Shown piece by piece: positions 18,646 through 27,181 of a stretch of DNA of 64,000 bases. The DNA comes from Desulfobacter hydrogenophilus (GTDB lineage Bacteria > Desulfobacterota > Desulfobacteria > Desulfobacterales > Desulfobacteraceae): positions 2,916,501-2,980,500 of the forward strand of contig NZ_CP036313.1 in NCBI RefSeq assembly GCF_004319545.1. Reading direction: 5' to 3'. Numbering within the stretch: position 1 is the stretch's first letter; each line of letters begins with the position of its first letter. A program made the translations under genes and the position numbers. Below the pieces are notes generated by a model, which saw nothing but the letters and a program-made list of their open reading frames with translations, did not search any database and was not told the DNA's origin.

Positions 18646-19400
18646 GCACGCAAAAGCAAAATCGGATTTTGGCCGGTATCATCATGGTTTTAAGTTTTGC
18701 AGGCGTTCTCCACGCCGGACAGGTGTTGACCGTGGCGGACTTTTCCCGGGCGGATGTGGGGAAAACGCCGCCGCAATACTGGGAGGCGTTGACATTTAAA
18801 AAGATAACGGCTCACACAATATATGAGATGGTCAAAGATCAGGGCCGAACCGTTATCAAAGCCCAGAGCCACGCATCAGCTTCCGGGCTAATCCGCAAAA
18901 TCCGCATTGATCTGAAAAAATATCCTGTGATCCAATGGCAATGGAAAATTACCGGCATATATAAAAAAGGCGATGTTACTATAAAAAGCGGGGATGATTA
19001 CCCGGCAAGGATTTATGTGGCTTTTGAATATGACCCCGGCAGGGTGGGGTTCTGGGAAAAAGCCAAATTTGAGACCATCCGTTTGGTATATGGCCAATAT
19101 CCGCCTGTAAGTTCCGTAACCTATATCTGGGCCAACCACGCACCCATCGGAACCCGGATACCCAATCCCTATACCAAACGTGTGATGATGATTGCTGTCC
19201 AAAGTGGTGTAAACAAGGTCGGCACCTGGGTGACCGAAGAACGCAATATTTATCAAGATTATGTGGACAGTTTCGGCCACTCGCCTCCCATGACTTCCGG
19301 TGTGGCAATCATGACGGACTCGGACAATACTGGTGAGACCGCAACGGCCTTTTACGGTGATATTATTTTTAAATCAAGCCCGGGAGCCGCAACGCCTTGA
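18642..19400 (+). CDS. DUF3047 exported protein (TTG start)
   Basis: A 252-residue protein with a signal peptide (GIIMVLSFAGVLHA). The mature part is beta-rich (WQWKITGIYKKGDV, RIYVAFEYD, TYIWANHAP, AVQSG, ETATAFYGDI), matching DUF3047, a jelly-roll-like family of unknown function. It starts with TTG overlapping the TGA of the glycosyltransferase before it and overlaps the next gene by 4 bp, so translation is coupled. A periplasmic binding role in the same pathway is inferred from this coupling only. Confidence 0.8.
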   Translation: MSTQKQNRILAGIIMVLSFAGVLHAGQVLTVADFSRADVGKTPPQYWEALTFKKITAHTIYEMVKDQGRTVIKAQSHASASGLIRKIRIDLKKYPVIQWQWKITGIYKKGDVTIKSGDDYPARIYVAFEYDPGRVGFWEKAKFETIRLVYGQYPPVSSVTYIWANHAPIGTRIPNPYTKRVMMIAVQSGVNKVGTWVTEERNIYQDYVDSFGHSPPMTSGVAIMTDSDNTGETATAFYGDIIFKSSPGAATP

Positions 19401-20095
19401 GTCCCCTGATATCTGTCATCATACCGGTATATTGCGAAGGCAATCGCATAAACCTGGCCATTGACCGCGTAAAATTATCGGTGTCAGGAATGATGTCGGC
19501 GGCAGAAATCATTGTGGTGGACGGAGATCCGGGAAAAAGCACTCTGAAGGTCATCAATGACCCGGATATTATAAAAAAAGCATCTGTGGCGGGTCGGGGC
19601 GTGCAGATGAACCATGGCGCCCGGGCCGCAACCGCAGATGTGCTGTTGTTTCTTCACGCAGATACCATTCTGCCTGCCAATGCGTTTAGCAAGGTTCTGG
19701 ATGTCTGCCGGGACAAGGAGATTGTTGCCGGTGCTTTTGATCTGGTGATTGACGCACCGCATCCGGGTTTTCGACTCATCGAAAAAAGCGCAACCCTTCG
19801 TTCCAGGATCACCCGTATTCCCTTTGGGGACCAGGCCATATTCATTAAGGCGGACTGCTTCCGTAAATTGGGGGGATATAAACCTATTGCACTGATGGAA
19901 GATGTCGACATCATGCTTAGAATCAGACAAAGGGGGTACCGGATCCGGTTCATTTCCGATCCGGTGCTCACTTCGGCCCGGCGCTGGAAAAAAGAGGGCA
20001 TGATATACACAACCATCCGCAACTGGATACTCCAACTACTGTTTTATATCGGGGTCAGCCCTGAAAAATTGAAAAACTACTATCACTCTTTATAA
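19397..20095 (+). CDS. TIGR04283-type family 2 glycosyltransferase (arsenosugar/rSAM-associated transferase 2)
   Basis: A 232-residue GT-A enzyme. It opens with ISVIIPVYCEG, has the donor-binding FLHADT (DxD-like) and IPFGDQAIFI, then MEDVDIMLRIRQRG. This is the pattern of rSAM/selenodomain-associated transferase 2, which accompanies TIGR04282 enzymes in arsenosugar-type gene sets. Translation starts at TTG overlapping the upstream stop. It is the last gene of the cluster; a copy of the 96-bp repeat family begins at its stop codon. Confidence 0.85.
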   Translation: MSPLISVIIPVYCEGNRINLAIDRVKLSVSGMMSAAEIIVVDGDPGKSTLKVINDPDIIKKASVAGRGVQMNHGARAATADVLLFLHADTILPANAFSKVLDVCRDKEIVAGAFDLVIDAPHPGFRLIEKSATLRSRITRIPFGDQAIFIKADCFRKLGGYKPIALMEDVDIMLRIRQRGYRIRFISDPVLTSARRWKKEGMIYTTIRNWILQLLFYIGVSPEKLKNYYHSL

Positions 20096-20160
20096 CAGTC
20101 ATGGGCTGGCATAGGCTATCAGCATCCAGGCTCAACCCACAACAAAACATGAACGTAATT
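20094..20160 (-). repeat. Intergenic repeat family, copy A (reverse orientation)
   Basis: Read on the minus strand, the segment contains AATTACGTTCATG, TTTGTTGTGGGTTGA, TGATAG and CAGCCCATG before CTGTT. These are the same words in the same order and spacing as the identical pair at 41693-41788 and 45414-45509. It fills the gap between two convergent genes and starts at the stop codon of the glycosyltransferase. Confidence 0.8.
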
Positions 20161-20171
20161 TAACCTAACGG

Positions 20172-21275
20172 CTATGTTGAAATCGGCTGATCAGATGGTT
20201 TATAGGGCTGATAATCTGTGTACCCTTCAGGTCCCGGGGTGTACCATAAGGACATATCTTCTGAAGGATTCAGCGGCCAGCCATTCTTTAACCGTTCCGG
20301 CAAATCGGGATTGGTAATATAGGGTCTGCCAAAGGCTGCCAGGTCCGCATCTCCACTTGCGATTCGCGCTTCAGCCGATTCTTTTGTGTATCCGCAATTG
20401 CCCATAATGATACCTTTGTATATCTTCCGGAACTCGGACAAAGTCATGGAATCGCCCTTTTCATGGAAGCCAAAAGCAAGGCCATCCATGATGTGCAGAT
20501 ACCCCAGGTGCAATTTATTCAGTTCTTCTGCGACATACAGGAAGGTCTGTCTAAAATCACTGCTGCCCATATCGTTAAAAATACCATTGGGGGATATCCG
20601 GACACCAACCTGTTCTGGAGGCCAGACTTCTAAAATAGTATCCAGCACTTCTTTTAAAAACCGGAATTTATTTTCCAGGCTGCCGCCGTACGCATCGTCC
20701 CTGAGATTGGATTTTGAATCAAGGAACTGATTGATCAGGTACCCGTTGGCCGCATGCACCTCTACGCCTGAAAAACCAGCTTCTTTTGCATTCACGGCTG
20801 CTTTCCGGTAATCATCCACGGTGGCTTTAATTTCATCAATGGTCAGGGGACGGGGTATTTCATACTCTTTTTTCCCTAAAGGCGTGTGGATGCCGTCGCC
20901 TTCCAGCCGGACAGCTGAAGCCGAAACCGGAGCATCTCCATTGTGGAAATCGCTGTGAGACGCTCTGCCGCAGTGCCAGAGTTGTAGAAAAATCGGAGTT
21001 CCTGTGGGGTTTAATTTCCGGGTGACTTTTTGCCATCCCTCTACCATTTCGCTGGTGTATATTCCCGGGGAATCAATCCACCCGATACCTTGCTTTGAAA
21101 TCACTGTTGCTTCCGTGATGAGTAACCCGGCCGATGAACGCTGAAAATAATAGTCGGCCATCAAGTCATTGGGTATGCGTTCGGATCCGGCACGTCCCCG
21201 GGTCATGGGGGCCAATACAATTCTATTTTTTAGATTATAGTTTCCTATTGAAATTGGATCGAATAAACTTTTCAT
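20172..21275 (-). CDS. Old yellow enzyme family ene-reductase (NemA-like)
   Basis: A 367-residue FMN-dependent alkene/nitro-reductase. The TIM barrel opens with LFDPISIGNYNLKNRIVLAPMTR; FLQLWHCGRASH and VEVHAANGYLINQFLDS contain FMN- and substrate-binding residues, including the His/Asn pair. The C-terminal FMN-phosphate segment is IIMGNCGYTKESAE, then AAFGRPYITNPDLP. Such enzymes reduce electrophilic enones, nitroesters or quinones with NAD(P)H in the cytoplasm. It has AAGGAGAG before the ATG, its own promoter-like sequence and a palindrome just upstream. Confidence 0.92.
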   Translation of the reverse strand: MKSLFDPISIGNYNLKNRIVLAPMTRGRAGSERIPNDLMADYYFQRSSAGLLITEATVISKQGIGWIDSPGIYTSEMVEGWQKVTRKLNPTGTPIFLQLWHCGRASHSDFHNGDAPVSASAVRLEGDGIHTPLGKKEYEIPRPLTIDEIKATVDDYRKAAVNAKEAGFSGVEVHAANGYLINQFLDSKSNLRDDAYGGSLENKFRFLKEVLDTILEVWPPEQVGVRISPNGIFNDMGSSDFRQTFLYVAEELNKLHLGYLHIMDGLAFGFHEKGDSMTLSEFRKIYKGIIMGNCGYTKESAEARIASGDADLAAFGRPYITNPDLPERLKNGWPLNPSEDMSLWYTPGPEGYTDYQPYKPSDQPIST

Positions 21276-21298
21276 GTTGAAGCTCTCCTTGATTAAGA

Positions 21299-21343
21299 AT
21301 GATAGATCATCTTAAGTATAAACTGGACAGAATCGTTGAACAA
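21299..21343 (-). promoter_or_regulatory. Promoter and palindromic operator candidate of the OYE gene
   Basis: On the minus strand, TTGTTC (21338-21343) and TATACT (21315-21320) are separated by 17 bp, a sigma-70-like arrangement. Between the -10 and the gene lies ATGATAGATCAT (21299-21310), a perfect palindrome with a 2-bp centre that could bind a repressor. ene-Reductase genes are often under redox- or electrophile-sensing repressors; none is adjacent here. Confidence 0.45.
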
Positions 21344-21353
21344 TAGGGGATAT

Positions 21354-24300
21354 CTATTTGGAAAAATGAAATACCGCATTTTGGGCCCGGCAATGGGTCA
21401 GTAGCTGTTTGAAGCAGCAGTGTCTGGCCAGCAGGGCGTCTGAATCGGGAATGACCGAGAAAAAGGCCTGGCTGCCCATGATGACCAGTTTCTTTCTGGC
21501 CCGGGTCATGGCTACATTGAGGCGGTTGGGGCTGTTTAAAAATTCGCTGGTCAGATGATCTGGGTCCGAGGCGGTGAGACCGAAGAGGATGACGTCCCGC
21601 TCGGCACCCTGGATTCGTTCTACGGTGTCCACGAGGGGTAGGGGGGGAAGGGAGGGATAGCCTGCCATGGATTTTCCCAGGCGCTGGAGGATGGCGTTGT
21701 TCTGGGCCCGGTGGGGCGTGATGATGGCCATCCGGTCCGGGGCGAGACCGTGGCCCAGGATCAGGCGCCCGGCCAGGGCGGCCATAAGATTCGCCTCCAC
21801 ATCCGATTGCTGGCCGCACCCCTGGTGATCCGTTAATACCAAGGTCACAGGCTGTTCCGGATTCAGGATGTCGCTGAGTATCGATTCGTCCCCTGTTGGA
21901 CTGTATGTTTCGTCTGGGTCGTTCAGGTAAAGCCGTGCATTTTCCACTGAAGGGTCCGGGTAAAGCCGGCTGTGGTACCAGGTTTTGGATGGAAATGCGC
22001 AGATTTCTTTGTTCATCCGGTAGGTGGTGTCCAGGGTGACCTGGCAGTCTTCAGGATACAGGTCACGGATATTGGAGAGAATGGAACTGTTCAAGCGTAT
22101 TTCGTTTTCATCGTCATCTTTATTGTCATCAGGGTCATGGGGATCATAATTGCCCATGACAATGGGGGGAAGCTGATGGATATCGCCCAGGAAAAGAAAA
22201 TTTCCCCTGGCGTAGATGAGACTGAGCAGGGCCTGGGGCACCGGGACCTGGGAGGCTTCGTCAAAAATCATCCAGTCCAGGGCCAGGGGAAAGCCTTTGT
22301 CCTTGCTGTTGAACAGGGAATAAAATCCGTATCCGGTGGCGCCTAAAATCAACCAGGACCGGGTTGGCAGATCCCGGACGTCCTTTGTATATTCCACCTT
22401 CATGACGGCATCGTCGGGATTGGATGTTTCGGATGCCAGAGCGTTGTCTTCTCCCCATTTCACGCATTGGCCCGGAAACTCACCCGGCAGATATTGGTTG
22501 ACCAGTTGGACCACTTTTTCCAATACCGTGTCAATGGCCTGGTGGGTCAGGGCGCTGATGCCGATGCGCAGGGGATTTCCGGCCTCATGGGCTTCAATGA
22601 TCAGGGCAATGATGATCCATCCCAGCAAATGGGTTTTCCCAGTGCCGGGCGGTCCCTGGATCATGGCGGTGCGGTATTGGAAGGGGAGCTTTAAGGCCTG
22701 CTGCTGTGAGGGGTTGAGGCCGTGGTGGTCCCGGGCCAGCCATTTTTCCACCCAGGCTGCCGATGTAGGTGTCTGCCTTTCCAGGGCTGTTCCGGCCAGA
22801 AGCTGCTGGAGATGGAAATATCTGCTTTTTGAAAACAGGGTCTGGGAGGCGTGGTGCAGCTTTTCCCGGTTCCAGTCATCCATATCTTCTTCAAGGGAGT
22901 AGAACAACGTTTTGTTGAGATTTATCTTGCCGGACCGGGAAAGCAGCCCGATGTCACCGGCTTGCCTATCATATTCGACCATGATCACGGGAAAGCCGTT
23001 TTGCAGATCGACCATGCCATGGGGAACCAGTTTGAGGAAATCCCCCTGTCGGAATTTGGCCGGCTGGGTCTGGTCTGTGGGCCTGAAAATATTGATAAAG
23101 CGCCCGGTGTTGTCCAGCCGGGTCTGGTGGAATTTCAGGTATCCCAGGGACCTGAACCGCAGCATTCGCTCTTCCAGGGGCTGTTCCTGGAGCATCATGA
23201 TATCTGCCTCTTTCAGGCGTTGCTCCTCCTGGATAAATGTTGTATAGGCCCGGGCTTTTTTATCCACATCGTTGCTTGAGGGCCACTCCTTGATCCACTG
23301 GCTTTGCAATTGGGACACGGCGGTCTGATACAGCTCTGCCATGAGCGCAAGGCATTTTTTTGCTTCGGCTGCAGCTTGGCCTATATCGCTGATAAATCCG
23401 CTGTTGTGGTGAAATAGGGTCGGTGGTGGTGCAGGGATGGTTTGGCATTTGAAGATGCGGCCCAGGGTATAAAGGGATGCTGTGCCCGGAGCGGGCATGT
23501 AAAAATGGGCGGTCAGGACCTTTTGTATGTCCGTCCAGGAAGAGGGCTGGGTTTGGTTGAGAAATTCCCAGGATAGTCTCTGTGCCTCCCCAAGCCATTT
23601 ATTTATTGTCGCGGGTGTCTGGGATCCAAAATGGAAAATATGGGGACACTGACCGGTATGGATGCTCTCTTTCCACAATCGCGTCAATTCCTTTAAAAAG
23701 GTCTGTCGGACTGCCTGCCGTTCCGTTTCGGTTTCCATGGTCCATACATTTGATTCAATAATTGTCCGGCCGTCTGTATCCAATACCAACCACCCCAGGA
23801 CCCGGGGCAGGCCGTCCAGGGGATTTTTTTCCAGGTGGATGAAAATGCGCCTGGATAGGTTGGCCGGGAAGCGGTGGGTCTTTTTTTCATGGCAGCTTAT
23901 ACGGCCGGTTAAAAAGGCGTCACACCACCCAATTAATTTTTTCTGCTGTCCAGGAGAGAGGTGACCGGTCTCTTTTTCAAGGGCACCGGATAGCTGTTCA
24001 AGGGTGGTGCAGCCCATCTGCTGCAGGGCAACCAGTTCGCCTTTGGTTAATTTTGGCAGAAATCGGATATCCTCATGGATCAGGGCATGGTGGTAGCAGC
24101 CAGGAAATCCCGAACAGGCGGTGCACAGGCTTTGAAGCCTGTAATCTGCATGGGCCGGCAGGCCGGAAAGCACATGGCAAAGGTGGTGCAGAAGGGTTGG
24201 CAGGGCCGCCATGTAAGGGCTTAAATCAAATTCATGGATCCGATACTGTTCTGTTTCCCGGACGTCACTTAACGGCGGCGGGGTAATGATGAACCCTTTG

Positions 24301-27176
24301 CGGGAGATCCGGGCAGGCAGCTTGCAGCGTTCAATAATTTGTTCTATGGCCAGGGCATAGAAGGCCACCTGCCATTTATGGTGGTATCCTGGTGTCCGGC
24401 TGTGCTTGATATCCCCGGCTTTAATGATTGCCTGTCCGCCTTTGCCTGGGGACAGTTTCAGAAGATCGGGGATGCCGATACCTGTGATATGGGGGAATTG
24501 ATGGATGGGCGCTTCTGTCTTGAGATAGCACTGGGACAGCCAGACCGGCCGGGCTTTTTCCGGATCACGGTCGGCCAGTTGTTTTATTGTTTCTTCCAGC
24601 AGCTTAACGGAAGGGGCCCACCGGGGCTCTTCGGTCGCTGCAGGTTCCGGAACCGCCGGTTGGTTCCCCTGTTGTTCAAGGGCGGCCAGCACCGCCTGTT
24701 CATGTTGGACGCCCTGTTCCCGGACAAGGGCCATGACATCTTCCTGCTCTTTTACAGGGTGGGCCAAGCCAAGGTAGGACAGACAGAACCTGCGGTCACA
24801 CTGCCCGTGAAAAATATAATCACTGACCATGGTGGCGGTGAGGGAGCGAGCATCGCCCGGGTCCGGGTCAAGGCAGGGAGATTGCCATACGGGGGATAAA
24901 AAGGGTGAATTTTCCGGCGGTTTTGCCGTCTGTTTTTCATGGGACAGGAGCGCGGTTCCGGCTTCCATCTCAAAGCGTGGAGATTCGTCGGTCGTTATGG
25001 GCAATGGTCCGGAAAGGTCGGCCATATCCCCGGAAACAATATCCGAATCCAATTTTAGGTACCGGGCAAAGGTATCCGCCACCCGTTGATCAAAGAGGAA
25101 ATCCGCCACCTCTTCCACCATCTGTTTTCTGGGCAGGGTTCGCCAAAAAATATTCAAGGGGATCATGCTGCGCAGGACCCTTAAATGGGCGGATACCCAT
25201 GTGTGAAATTTTTTTTCTGTAACGGGCAGGTTCAGTTTTTGAAAGTCAATCCAGCAGGAGCATTCCACCCCGGTTTCGCTGGAGGCCACCTCCAGGTCAT
25301 CATCCTGGAAATGGTCCCGGACGGCCCATTCCAGCACCAGGTTACCGGCGGACCCCAGAAAGGTGCGGAAGTGGAACCTTGCCCGGGTCCCCGGAACCAC
25401 CTCAATGCCGTTGGCCAGCGTCACCCGGTTTTCAGAATATGACAGCTCCCGGCGGAATAATTTTTGGGTCCGGGCCATGAGGCCGCTGTCTTGGGGCAGG
25501 GTGCCGGTGCCCAGGATACGCCCCATGGCCTGGGCTGTTTCCCAGGAGACATGTGCACCCAACCCTACCCAGACCAGGTCTTTATCATCTTTTTTCATGG
25601 TCGGCCGGGCCGTGACCTTGCCGGGATCACCCGCTTCAATTTTCAAAATTTTAAGGCGCCGGCCCGAAAGATAGACCCGGTCCCCCACCTCCATCTGGTC
25701 CACAATGGATTGGGGGATATCGGCAATGGATTCCATGTCTACTTCAAGGATGTATTCCTTTTCGCTTTCCGGAAAGTTTCCCCATATTTTGTATTCCATA
25801 AAATGGTTCCGGTACTGCCAGCCGCCTCGAAGCAGGCCGGGCCGCTTGGTCCGTCTCAGCCAGCCCTTTTTTTCAAGGGCCTTGAAAATATCCGGCAACA
25901 GGCTTTTGCGGTCCGGAAACAGGGATTTCAGGGCGTTGAGGGAAATTTCCTTTTTTTCGTAGAGACAGGAGATGACCTGCTGGCTCAACACACTGGGCAG
26001 GGTTTTGGGGGTCGGGGCCTCGATTCTTCCCTGGCGGCCCAGCGCCAGCAGGGCAAGAAAGCGGATCGCCTGGTTGCCGGCGGATTCCCCGGCGGTGATG
26101 CCCCAGAAATTGATGGACTGCCCCCGGCGGTTGGACCGGCCGATGCGCTGGAGAAAGGCCGACACCGAGCCCGGGGGCTGATAAAGGAGCACCGCATCCA
26201 CATCCCCCACATCAATGCCCAGCTCCAGGGTTGAGGTGGCAATGCACAGGGCATGGGGATTTTTCCGGAACCGGTCTTCCGCTTTTTTCCTTTCCTTTGC
26301 CTTGAGGTTGGAGTAGTGCAGCTCGGTGACATCCCTGAACACCCCGTTGCGCCGGACAATGCCGGAAAGTCGGTCGCAGGCCGACCGGCTGTTGCAGAAA
26401 ATAAGAATTTTTCGATACGCCCATTCCCGGTATAAATCATTGAGCAGGGCGGGCAGCTCGGTCTTCTCTTGTTTCAGATGAAGAAGCCGGGCCTGAATCT
26501 GTCGGTCCTGGCGGGTCGCACCGGCCGAGATGGCGGTGCTGCAAGGTCTGAAATTAAGGAAATCCATGACCTGGGGGATACCGGCAATGGTCGCGGACAT
26601 GGCAATTTTTTGTATGGGCTCGCTCGTTCTGCGTTCCAGGCGGGTGAACAGATAGACCAGGTGTCGGCCCCGGTACTGGTGGACCAGGGGATGGACTTCA
26701 TCGACAATCACGGTGCCCACCCGGGCCAAAAAGGCTTTAAGATTGGCATTGCCGCTGCCCAGCATTACATCCAGGGATTCCGGGGTGGTGAACATGATGT
26801 CCGGCCGCTTGGTTCCCCCCTTTTTGATGTCCCCGGTCCGGATGGCCAGGATCAGGTTCAGCCGCTCGGTGATGATGGGTTCAAACCGGCGCATGAGGTC
26901 CTTGGCCAGGGCCCGGGTGGGAATGATGTATAAAACGCCATGGGCACAGCCCGAGGTGATGACCCGTTCCAGGGCCGGGGCCAGTACAGCCTCACTTTTG
27001 CCCGATCCGGTGGCTGCCTGGACGATGAGATCCCGGCCCTCAAGGATGGGGGCGATAGTTTCAATCTGGACGGGCCGCAGACCGGCAAAAGCCCCATAAA
27101 AGGGGCGGAAGGTGTTGGGGAGCCTTAAAAGGGGGTTGGGTAGGGGGGCTGATTGCGGATCAGGGTCCTGGACCAT
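21354..27176 (-). CDS. Giant SF2 helicase - Cas4/RecB-like nuclease - SF1 helicase fusion
   Basis: A 1940-residue protein with three catalytic modules. (1) Residues 30-400 are an Lhr-like SF2 helicase: AATGSGKSE (54-62), DEVH (159-162), MSATI, TSTLELGID, QRIGRSNRRG. (2) About 780-1060 is a TM0106/Cas4-type nuclease: Cys in CDRRFC, GIGIPD, GDIKHS and QVAFYALA (the D, D-x-K and QxxxY pattern), with C-terminal cysteines CTACSGFPGC that could hold an iron-sulfur cluster. (3) About 1490-1920 is a UPF1/Dna2-like SF1 helicase: GPPGTGKTH (near 1507), DEASQVP, LGDIHQLPPI, RIQGAERDVI, NVAMTRARKKL. All motifs are intact. It is the last gene of a four-gene operon with two BrxD-like ATPases, starting 5 bp after the preceding stop. 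Confidence 0.88.
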   Translation of the reverse strand: MVQDPDPQSAPLPNPLLRLPNTFRPFYGAFAGLRPVQIETIAPILEGRDLIVQAATGSGKSEAVLAPALERVITSGCAHGVLYIIPTRALAKDLMRRFEPIITERLNLILAIRTGDIKKGGTKRPDIMFTTPESLDVMLGSGNANLKAFLARVGTVIVDEVHPLVHQYRGRHLVYLFTRLERRTSEPIQKIAMSATIAGIPQVMDFLNFRPCSTAISAGATRQDRQIQARLLHLKQEKTELPALLNDLYREWAYRKILIFCNSRSACDRLSGIVRRNGVFRDVTELHYSNLKAKERKKAEDRFRKNPHALCIATSTLELGIDVGDVDAVLLYQPPGSVSAFLQRIGRSNRRGQSINFWGITAGESAGNQAIRFLALLALGRQGRIEAPTPKTLPSVLSQQVISCLYEKKEISLNALKSLFPDRKSLLPDIFKALEKKGWLRRTKRPGLLRGGWQYRNHFMEYKIWGNFPESEKEYILEVDMESIADIPQSIVDQMEVGDRVYLSGRRLKILKIEAGDPGKVTARPTMKKDDKDLVWVGLGAHVSWETAQAMGRILGTGTLPQDSGLMARTQKLFRRELSYSENRVTLANGIEVVPGTRARFHFRTFLGSAGNLVLEWAVRDHFQDDDLEVASSETGVECSCWIDFQKLNLPVTEKKFHTWVSAHLRVLRSMIPLNIFWRTLPRKQMVEEVADFLFDQRVADTFARYLKLDSDIVSGDMADLSGPLPITTDESPRFEMEAGTALLSHEKQTAKPPENSPFLSPVWQSPCLDPDPGDARSLTATMVSDYIFHGQCDRRFCLSYLGLAHPVKEQEDVMALVREQGVQHEQAVLAALEQQGNQPAVPEPAATEEPRWAPSVKLLEETIKQLADRDPEKARPVWLSQCYLKTEAPIHQFPHITGIGIPDLLKLSPGKGGQAIIKAGDIKHSRTPGYHHKWQVAFYALAIEQIIERCKLPARISRKGFIITPPPLSDVRETEQYRIHEFDLSPYMAALPTLLHHLCHVLSGLPAHADYRLQSLCTACSGFPGCYHHALIHEDIRFLPKLTKGELVALQQMGCTTLEQLSGALEKETGHLSPGQQKKLIGWCDAFLTGRISCHEKKTHRFPANLSRRIFIHLEKNPLDGLPRVLGWLVLDTDGRTIIESNVWTMETETERQAVRQTFLKELTRLWKESIHTGQCPHIFHFGSQTPATINKWLGEAQRLSWEFLNQTQPSSWTDIQKVLTAHFYMPAPGTASLYTLGRIFKCQTIPAPPPTLFHHNSGFISDIGQAAAEAKKCLALMAELYQTAVSQLQSQWIKEWPSSNDVDKKARAYTTFIQEEQRLKEADIMMLQEQPLEERMLRFRSLGYLKFHQTRLDNTGRFINIFRPTDQTQPAKFRQGDFLKLVPHGMVDLQNGFPVIMVEYDRQAGDIGLLSRSGKINLNKTLFYSLEEDMDDWNREKLHHASQTLFSKSRYFHLQQLLAGTALERQTPTSAAWVEKWLARDHHGLNPSQQQALKLPFQYRTAMIQGPPGTGKTHLLGWIIIALIIEAHEAGNPLRIGISALTHQAIDTVLEKVVQLVNQYLPGEFPGQCVKWGEDNALASETSNPDDAVMKVEYTKDVRDLPTRSWLILGATGYGFYSLFNSKDKGFPLALDWMIFDEASQVPVPQALLSLIYARGNFLFLGDIHQLPPIVMGNYDPHDPDDNKDDDENEIRLNSSILSNIRDLYPEDCQVTLDTTYRMNKEICAFPSKTWYHSRLYPDPSVENARLYLNDPDETYSPTGDESILSDILNPEQPVTLVLTDHQGCGQQSDVEANLMAALAGRLILGHGLAPDRMAIITPHRAQNNAILQRLGKSMAGYPSLPPLPLVDTVERIQGAERDVILFGLTASDPDHLTSEFLNSPNRLNVAMTRARKKLVIMGSQAFFSVIPDSDALLARHCCFKQLLTHCRAQNAVFHFSK

Positions 27177-27181
27177 AAGGC

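Noticed and set aside
24090..24835. CRISPR-Cas association suggested by the Cas4-like nuclease
   Set aside because: No repeat-spacer array and no other cas gene are in the window; the domain is part of a helicase fusion.
25464..26234. 256-aa plus-strand ORF inside the giant helicase gene
   Set aside because: It is antisense to a strongly supported 1940-aa gene with intact motifs; low-complexity Gly/Pro/Arg content is typical of shadow frames.
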